A DNA stretch of 64,000 bases from the NCBI RefSeq assembly GCF_000152965.1, contig NZ_CH902583.1:1790764-1854763 (forward strand), given 5' to 3'. Of this stretch, positions 59,955-64,000 are shown in pieces. Numbering within the stretch: the first letter of the stretch is position 1; each line of letters begins with the position of its first letter. The position numbers were made by a program, and so were the translations under genes. The notes beneath the pieces are model-generated. The model was given only the letters and a program-made list of their open reading frames with translations. It was not told the DNA's origin and did not search any database. Origin of the DNA: Roseobacter sp. MED193 (GTDB lineage: Bacteria; Pseudomonadota; Alphaproteobacteria; Rhodobacterales; Rhodobacteraceae).

Positions 59955-61103
59955 TCATCCACCTTTTCCGATGCGGAACCATGTTGCAGGGTCCACCGGG
60001 CTGTTATCCATTCTGACTTCTATATAGAGCGTTTCTGTCCGGTCAGTTCCACCCCCTTCACCGCTTAGTGACAAAATGGCACCAGCCTGTGGGGCACTGC
60101 CGCCCATCAGGCCCACCGGTGTGCCTGCGGGGATAACCTGACCAGCGGCACCGTAAACCTCATCGAGTCCCGATAGAATAAAGAGCGTATCGGGCTGCGG
60201 TTCAAGGATCACCACATTGCCAAGATCCAATAGCGGGCCACGGTAGCGGATTGTCGCCGCCGTAGGAGAGATCACCAAGGCGCGCGGGCGGGCTGCAATC
60301 AGCAGGCCTGGGCGGGCAATGCCGGCCGCATCACGCTTTTCAAAGCCGCGCAGCAGAAGGCCTTCAACCGGCAATGAAATCTCGCCGCGCTGAGCGCTGA
60401 TATCTGCGGCAATCGGCACAATTTCTTCAGCTCCGCCAGCGATTTCAGCCAAACCGCTGGCAAATCCGCTGAGCGTCTCAGTCGACGAAATCAGGATAGC
60501 GGTGCGCACTGGGTTTTCGGTAAAGCGCATGGGCAGGTCAGTCCGGTCCGCGATCGCTGTGGACAACGCTATCCGCGCCTCCTGCACCCCTGTGAGCCCC
60601 TTTTCCAGAGTGTCAGCTGCGCTTTGCTGCAACAAACGCAGGGTCTGCACTTCATCCAGATCCCGACGCAGGGCCTCAGCGCGGGCATAAAGGCCCGGTG
60701 TGACCTCCGCCACCATCATGGCAGAGCGTGCCGCCCCTAACGGACCCGAAGGGTGCAGCATCAGAACCGGCGGCGCTGAGGTTTCAATCGTCTGCAAAAT
60801 GCCCAGCAGCTCGGCCACCTCGTCATCGCGGGATTTCAACTGAGCCAGCAATTGCGATTCGCGCCGTGCCACTCGCCGCAGCCCGTCCCGCATGGCGCCC
60901 AGCCCAGCCTCATAAGCGCGTACGGTATTTGTCAGTGCCTTGACGCGATCACGCGCGCTCTCAGCCTCTGCCAAAGCCTCTGTCGCGGCCTCAAGTTGGC
61001 CAGCTGCTTCCTGTGCGGCCTCCGCAGGAGCCTGTTGGCCCTGCAGCGGTGCGGCAAAGCTAACTGTTAGAAAAAGAAGCAGCCCGGCGGCGCGTATTAT
61101 CAT
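59955..61103 (-). CDS. EnvC-like murein hydrolase activator, degenerate LytM
   Basis: A 382-residue periplasmic protein with signal peptide (MIIRAAGLLLFLTVSFAAPL), a long coiled coil (about 35-110 and 150-200) and a C-terminal M23/LytM-like domain. The zinc-binding His and Asp residues of active LytM enzymes are missing (TIRYRGPLLDLGNVVILEPQ and LYIEVRMDNSPVDPATWF), as in EnvC, which activates amidases instead of cutting. It lies between gpmI and ctpA in one operon, so division-site peptidoglycan control is likely. Confidence 0.88.
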   Translation of the reverse strand: MIIRAAGLLLFLTVSFAAPLQGQQAPAEAAQEAAGQLEAATEALAEAESARDRVKALTNTVRAYEAGLGAMRDGLRRVARRESQLLAQLKSRDDEVAELLGILQTIETSAPPVLMLHPSGPLGAARSAMMVAEVTPGLYARAEALRRDLDEVQTLRLLQQSAADTLEKGLTGVQEARIALSTAIADRTDLPMRFTENPVRTAILISSTETLSGFASGLAEIAGGAEEIVPIAADISAQRGEISLPVEGLLLRGFEKRDAAGIARPGLLIAARPRALVISPTAATIRYRGPLLDLGNVVILEPQPDTLFILSGLDEVYGAAGQVIPAGTPVGLMGGSAPQAGAILSLSGEGGGTDRTETLYIEVRMDNSPVDPATWFRIGKGG

Positions 61104-61130
61104 ATGGTTCAGATCTTTTTGGTCTGGAAC

Positions 61131-62663
61131 TTAGGTCAAAAGGCTTTCACCGGTCATTTCCGCCGGCTTGGGAAGATTCATAAGCTCTAGCAGGGTGGGG
61201 GCAAGATCGGCAAGACGCCCATTGCGCAGCCCAGCCCCCGCTGGCCCGCCCACTAGCGCTACGGGCACCAAATTGGTTGTATGCGCAGTATGGGCTCCGC
61301 CTGTTTCGGGATCCACCATGAGCTCACAGTTGCCGTGATCCGCCGTGACCAGCATTGCGCCGCCAGCTTTTTCCAAGGCAGCAACCACCTGGGCCAACCC
61401 TTGATCCACCGCCTCGCAGGCCTTGATCGCCGCCTGAATATCGCCGGTATGGCCGACCATATCGGGGTTGGCGTAGTTGGTCACGATCAGATCATAGCCA
61501 GCCTCGATAGCCGCGACGAACTTCTCTGTCACCTCCGGTGCGCTCATCTCTGGTTGCAGATCATAGGTTGCTACCTTGGGCGATTTGGGCATGGCCCGGT
61601 CTTCGCCCTGTTCTGGCTCTTCCCTTCCACCGTTGAGGAAAAAAGTCACATGCGGATACTTCTCGGTCTCCGCAAGGCGGAACTGGCGCTTACCCTGCTT
61701 TGCCACCCATTCGCCCAAGGTATTGACCAATTCGGCCTTGGGATAAGCGGTTGTCATATAGGCACTGTGGTCCTTGGAGTAGTCCACCATGCCCAAAAGC
61801 GCTGCCAATTTGGGGCGTGGTCCGGTGTCAAACTCAGCAAAACTCGGCTCACCAATGGCGCGTAGGATCTCACGCGCGCGGTCCGCACGAAAATTCAGGC
61901 AGAAGAAGCCATCTCCATCTTTGACCCCATCATAGCCACGTAACACACTGGCACCGATGAACTCATCCGTTTCAGACTGATTATAGGCGTGGGTCACCGC
62001 ATCATGCGCATCCAAGACGCTACGGCCTTCACCCCGTATCATGGCACCATAGGCTTCACGCACCCGCTCCCAGCGGTTGTCGCGATCCATCGCAAAATAT
62101 CTCCCGGTGACAGTCGCGATTTTGGCACGCGCACCTTTGCTCCCAAGCGGCATCCCTTCCACCAATTCCGCAAAATACCCATAGGCGGATTTTGGTGCCA
62201 CATCGCGCCCATCCGTGATGGCATGCAACCAAACGGGGATCCCAGCAGCAGAAATCACACGAATGGCCGCCAGAATATGGGTGAAATGCCCATGCACCCC
62301 ACCATCGGAGACCAACCCCATGAGATGGGCAGCGCCGCCCGTTGCCTTCAGTTTCTCAATAAACTGCAAAAGGGCTTCGTTTTGTTCAAATGAACCATCC
62401 TCAATCGCCAGATCAATCGCCCCTAGGTCCATCGCAACAACCCGACCGGCGCCGATGTTGGTATGGCCGACTTCCGAATTTCCCATCTGACCGCGGGGAA
62501 GGCCCACATCAGGTCCATGAGTCACCAGGCGGGCCTGGGGGCCCGCTGCCATCAATGCATCAAAGGTTGGGGTTTGCGCCAAGTGCGGCGCGTTGGCCTC
62601 TCCGGGTTCTGCGCTGCCCCATCCATCAAGAATACAAAGAACGACGGGTTTGGGTGTGGTCAT
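61131..62663 (-). CDS. gpmI: 2,3-bisphosphoglycerate-independent phosphoglycerate mutase
   Basis: A 510-residue Mn-dependent enzyme converting 3- to 2-phosphoglycerate. The N-terminus is KPVVLCILDGWGSAEPGEAN, the phosphorylated Ser63 is in GQMGNSEVGHTNIGAG, and metal ligands are seen in ITDGRDV, NPDMVGHTGD and TADHGNCE. The ATG at 62663 has GGAG seven bases upstream; an upstream in-frame extension is not family-like. It is the first gene of the operon with the EnvC-like protein and ctpA. It also processes the product side of the glycerate 2-kinase route. Confidence 0.96.
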   Translation of the reverse strand: MTTPKPVVLCILDGWGSAEPGEANAPHLAQTPTFDALMAAGPQARLVTHGPDVGLPRGQMGNSEVGHTNIGAGRVVAMDLGAIDLAIEDGSFEQNEALLQFIEKLKATGGAAHLMGLVSDGGVHGHFTHILAAIRVISAAGIPVWLHAITDGRDVAPKSAYGYFAELVEGMPLGSKGARAKIATVTGRYFAMDRDNRWERVREAYGAMIRGEGRSVLDAHDAVTHAYNQSETDEFIGASVLRGYDGVKDGDGFFCLNFRADRAREILRAIGEPSFAEFDTGPRPKLAALLGMVDYSKDHSAYMTTAYPKAELVNTLGEWVAKQGKRQFRLAETEKYPHVTFFLNGGREEPEQGEDRAMPKSPKVATYDLQPEMSAPEVTEKFVAAIEAGYDLIVTNYANPDMVGHTGDIQAAIKACEAVDQGLAQVVAALEKAGGAMLVTADHGNCELMVDPETGGAHTAHTTNLVPVALVGGPAGAGLRNGRLADLAPTLLELMNLPKPAEMTGESLLT

Positions 62664-63055
62664 ATCAAAGCTCCGGAGCATGGGCAGTGGAAAAGATCTT
62701 TGCCGCCTTTTATCCGTTTGGCCTCTTGGGGTGAACCGACAACCTGTCACTGATGGCGTTATCAATCCTAACGCGGCAAGAAGGGCACGAAGCGCATCAA
62801 AAAGGTGGTTAGATTTTTGATTATCAGTCGGCCAGTGAAGGAAGGGCGTTTTTGATAAGGTTGCAAACCGGACGCAAACATCCCGGCTCAGGGGCTGCGT
62901 ATTCTACTGACGCTCCCTCAGGCGGGTCTCTATTTTGGGTTTTAGGATTTGAAGCTCGTGTTTTGATGTTATGAGCGTGGGGAGGTGAAGAGGTTAATCA
63001 ATTGATGCTGTTGGTCAATTGTATTTTGATGGGTCTGTGTTGACCTTTTCCGACC
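62664..63055. other. 392-bp spacer between gpmI and the rRNA-tRNA cluster
   Basis: No gene is recognised. It should hold the gpmI promoter and the terminator of the rRNA operon, but I see no strong hairpin with a T-run. TCAATTG occurs twice (62998-63004 and 63015-63021), which may be chance. Confidence 0.4.
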
Positions 63056-63132
<77 letters not shown>

Positions 63133-63180
63133 TCAGTGTCGGAAGTTTATATCGTTTAGAGATTTTTTGGATTTTACTAG

Positions 63181-63297
63181 GTTTGGCAGTGACCTACTCT
63201 CCCACGACTTAAGCCGCAGTACCATTGGCGCAAAGGCACTTAACTTCCGGGTTCGGGATGGGACCGGGTGTTTTGCTCTCGCTATCGCCACCAAACC
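63181..63297 (-). rRNA. rrf: 5S ribosomal RNA
   Basis: About 117 bases on the minus strand. The ends pair as GTTTGG with CCAAAC (stem I); the conserved CCCATCCCGAACCCGGAAGT is internal. Its end positions are taken from stem I and may be off by a base or two. It lies between 23S and tRNA-fMet. Confidence 0.93.
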
Positions 63298-63300
63298 AAG

Positions 63301-63333
63301 AAAAATCCAAGAACCTGCGGTTCTTGGATTTTT
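63301..63333 (-). other. perfect 15-bp terminator-like hairpin before 5S
   Basis: AAAAATCCAAGAACC at 63301-63315 and GGTTCTTGGATTTTT at 63319-63333 are exact reverse complements with a three-base loop. On the minus strand the transcript ends the stem with TTTTTC, only four bases before 5S begins. It could act as an RNase III site or an antiterminated terminator. Confidence 0.85.
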
Positions 63334-63350
63334 TTGGTTGGCGGTCGGCA

Positions 63351-63499
63351 GGGTATTTGCATCGCAAATGCCCGAGAGACCGCACCCCAGTTATGTCACG
63401 AGGACATTTCCAAGATCGCAGGGAAACAATCAACACTGACGACTTTACGCAAGTAAAGTCTGTCACGCAGCAGGCAGTGTATTTGCCGGGCAAATGCAC
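63351..63499 (-). repeat. duplicated hairpin (TATTTGC/GCAAATGC) in the 23S-5S spacer
   Basis: The first copy has GGGTATTTGC (63351-63360) with GCAAATGCCC (63364-63373). The second has GTGTATTTGC with GCAAATGCAC (about 63478-63500). The core is the same, the flanks and loops differ, and pairing is kept in both, including changed outer pairs. The GACTTTAC-GCAA-GTAAAGTC hairpin lies between them at 63441-63460. Confidence 0.75.
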
Positions 63500-63569
63500 G
63501 TTGCTGCACCTTTGTTATGTCACAAGTTCATGTGGTGCTTATTTGGTTCTTGGCTGTCTATTACTAGAT

Positions 63570-64000
63570 CAGATCAAGCCAATCGGGCGATTAGTACCAG
63601 TCAACTGAACGTGTTACCACGCTTACATCTCTGGCCTATTGACGAGGTGGTCTACCTCGGCCCTCAGGGATACCTTGTTTTGAGGGGGGCTTCCCGCTTA
63701 GATGCCTTCAGCGGTTATCCTGTCCGAACATAGCTACCCAGCACTGCCGTTGGCACGACAACTGGTCCACCAGTGGTTCGTTCACCCCGGTCCTCTCGTA
63801 CTAGGGGCAACTCCTCTCAAGTATCCTACACCCACGGCAGATAGGGACCGAACTGTCTCACGACGTTCTAAACCCAGCTCACGTACCTCTTTAAACGGCG
63901 AACAGCCGTACCCTTGGGACCTGCTCCAGCCCCAGGATGAGATGAGCCGACATCGAGGTGCCAAACACTGCCGTCGATATGGACTCTTGGGCAGTATCAG
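63570..64000 (-). rRNA. rrl: 23S ribosomal RNA, 3' part, cut by window edge
   Basis: The 3' end of 23S on the minus strand, running off the right edge. The sarcin-ricin loop AGTACGAGAGGACC is present at about 63795, and the 3' terminal helix region ending GCTTGATCTG marks the boundary near 63570. The exact 3' end is approximate. Confidence 0.96.

Larger units (their letters stand above)
63298..63569 (-). other. 23S-5S spacer with four strong hairpins
   Basis: This 272-base spacer has no gene. It contains a 15-bp perfect hairpin (63301-63333), two hairpins with the same TATTTGC/GCAAATGC core (63351-63373 and 63477-63499) and a GCAA-loop hairpin (63441-63460). These may be processing stems for RNase III or an attenuator. 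Confidence 0.75.

Noticed and set aside
58595..60016. 473-residue plus-strand frame opposite ctpA
   Set aside because: Shadow of the ctpA protease gene, whose catalytic motifs are clear. It also starts next to the terminator of that operon.

Overview
The window looks like part of a chromosome from a marine alphaproteobacterium of the Roseobacter group (Rhodobacteraceae, in the Phaeobacter/Ruegeria/Leisingera neighbourhood). The reasons are high GC, dense short operons, many ABC, DMT and MFS solute transporters, family-restricted proteins (DUF2794, DUF6478, DUF3095), a polyamine-type ABC system, and an rRNA operon ending 23S-5S-tRNA-fMet. I see no prophage, insertion sequence, CRISPR array or plasmid function. 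The genus is an inference.

Layout. 1-9.5 kb: a DMT exporter cut by the left edge, an Asp/Glu racemase-family enzyme, a four-gene polyamine-type ABC operon on the minus strand (binding protein, ATPase, two permeases, the last with an unusual extra C-terminal module), a second DMT protein and a Na/phosphate symporter-like protein. 9.5-13.5 kb: a DeoR-type regulator divergent from a phosphonate-monoester-hydrolase-like enzyme and a glycerate 2-kinase. 13.5-21.7 kb: hpaR, then hpaD (homoprotocatechuate ring cleavage), an aromatic amino acid decarboxylase-family enzyme and a complete Liv-type ABC importer, which reads as an aromatic-compound cassette. 22-32 kb: a DUF4139 protein, asd, an MFS protein, a DUF3095 protein, a beta-carbonic anhydrase, a small HPt-like protein, an M17 aminopeptidase with an NlpC/P60 hydrolase, and DUF2794. 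32-45 kb: an ArsR-type regulator coupled to a small YqfO-like protein, cytochrome c', TetR, an AEC transporter, S-formylglutathione hydrolase - SthA transhydrogenase - DUF188, a TetR/YciI pair around a perfect operator-like palindrome, a DMT protein, a HAD phosphatase coupled to an ornithine cyclodeaminase-family protein, and an MFS protein. 45-63 kb: zapE, folC, accD, a CPBP protease coupled to a large pseudo-ABC/cNMP-binding protein, a lipoprotein, DUF6478, a PEP mutase-family protein coupled to ada, rsgA, and the gpmI-envC-ctpA run. 63-64 kb: tRNA-fMet, 5S and the 3' part of 23S, all on the minus strand.

The most unusual items are: (1) a family of three-hairpin intergenic repeats, four copies, whose stems differ while linkers and tails are conserved; (2) a 1076-residue ABC-exporter-like protein in which every ATPase motif is lost, a large insertion carries repeated Q-loop-like segments, and a cyclic-nucleotide-binding domain is attached, translationally coupled to a CPBP protease; (3) a PotI-type permease with a seventh membrane helix, a charged helix and a duplicated SGFGGVFAP tail motif; (4) a phosphodiester/phosphonate-ester gene cluster with a phased triple GTCA repeat in its divergent promoter; (5) a hairpin-rich 23S-5S spacer.

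Start codons were picked from ribosome-binding sites and family N-termini, so several genes are shorter than the longest open frame. All family assignments are from reading the translated sequence; no search was run.
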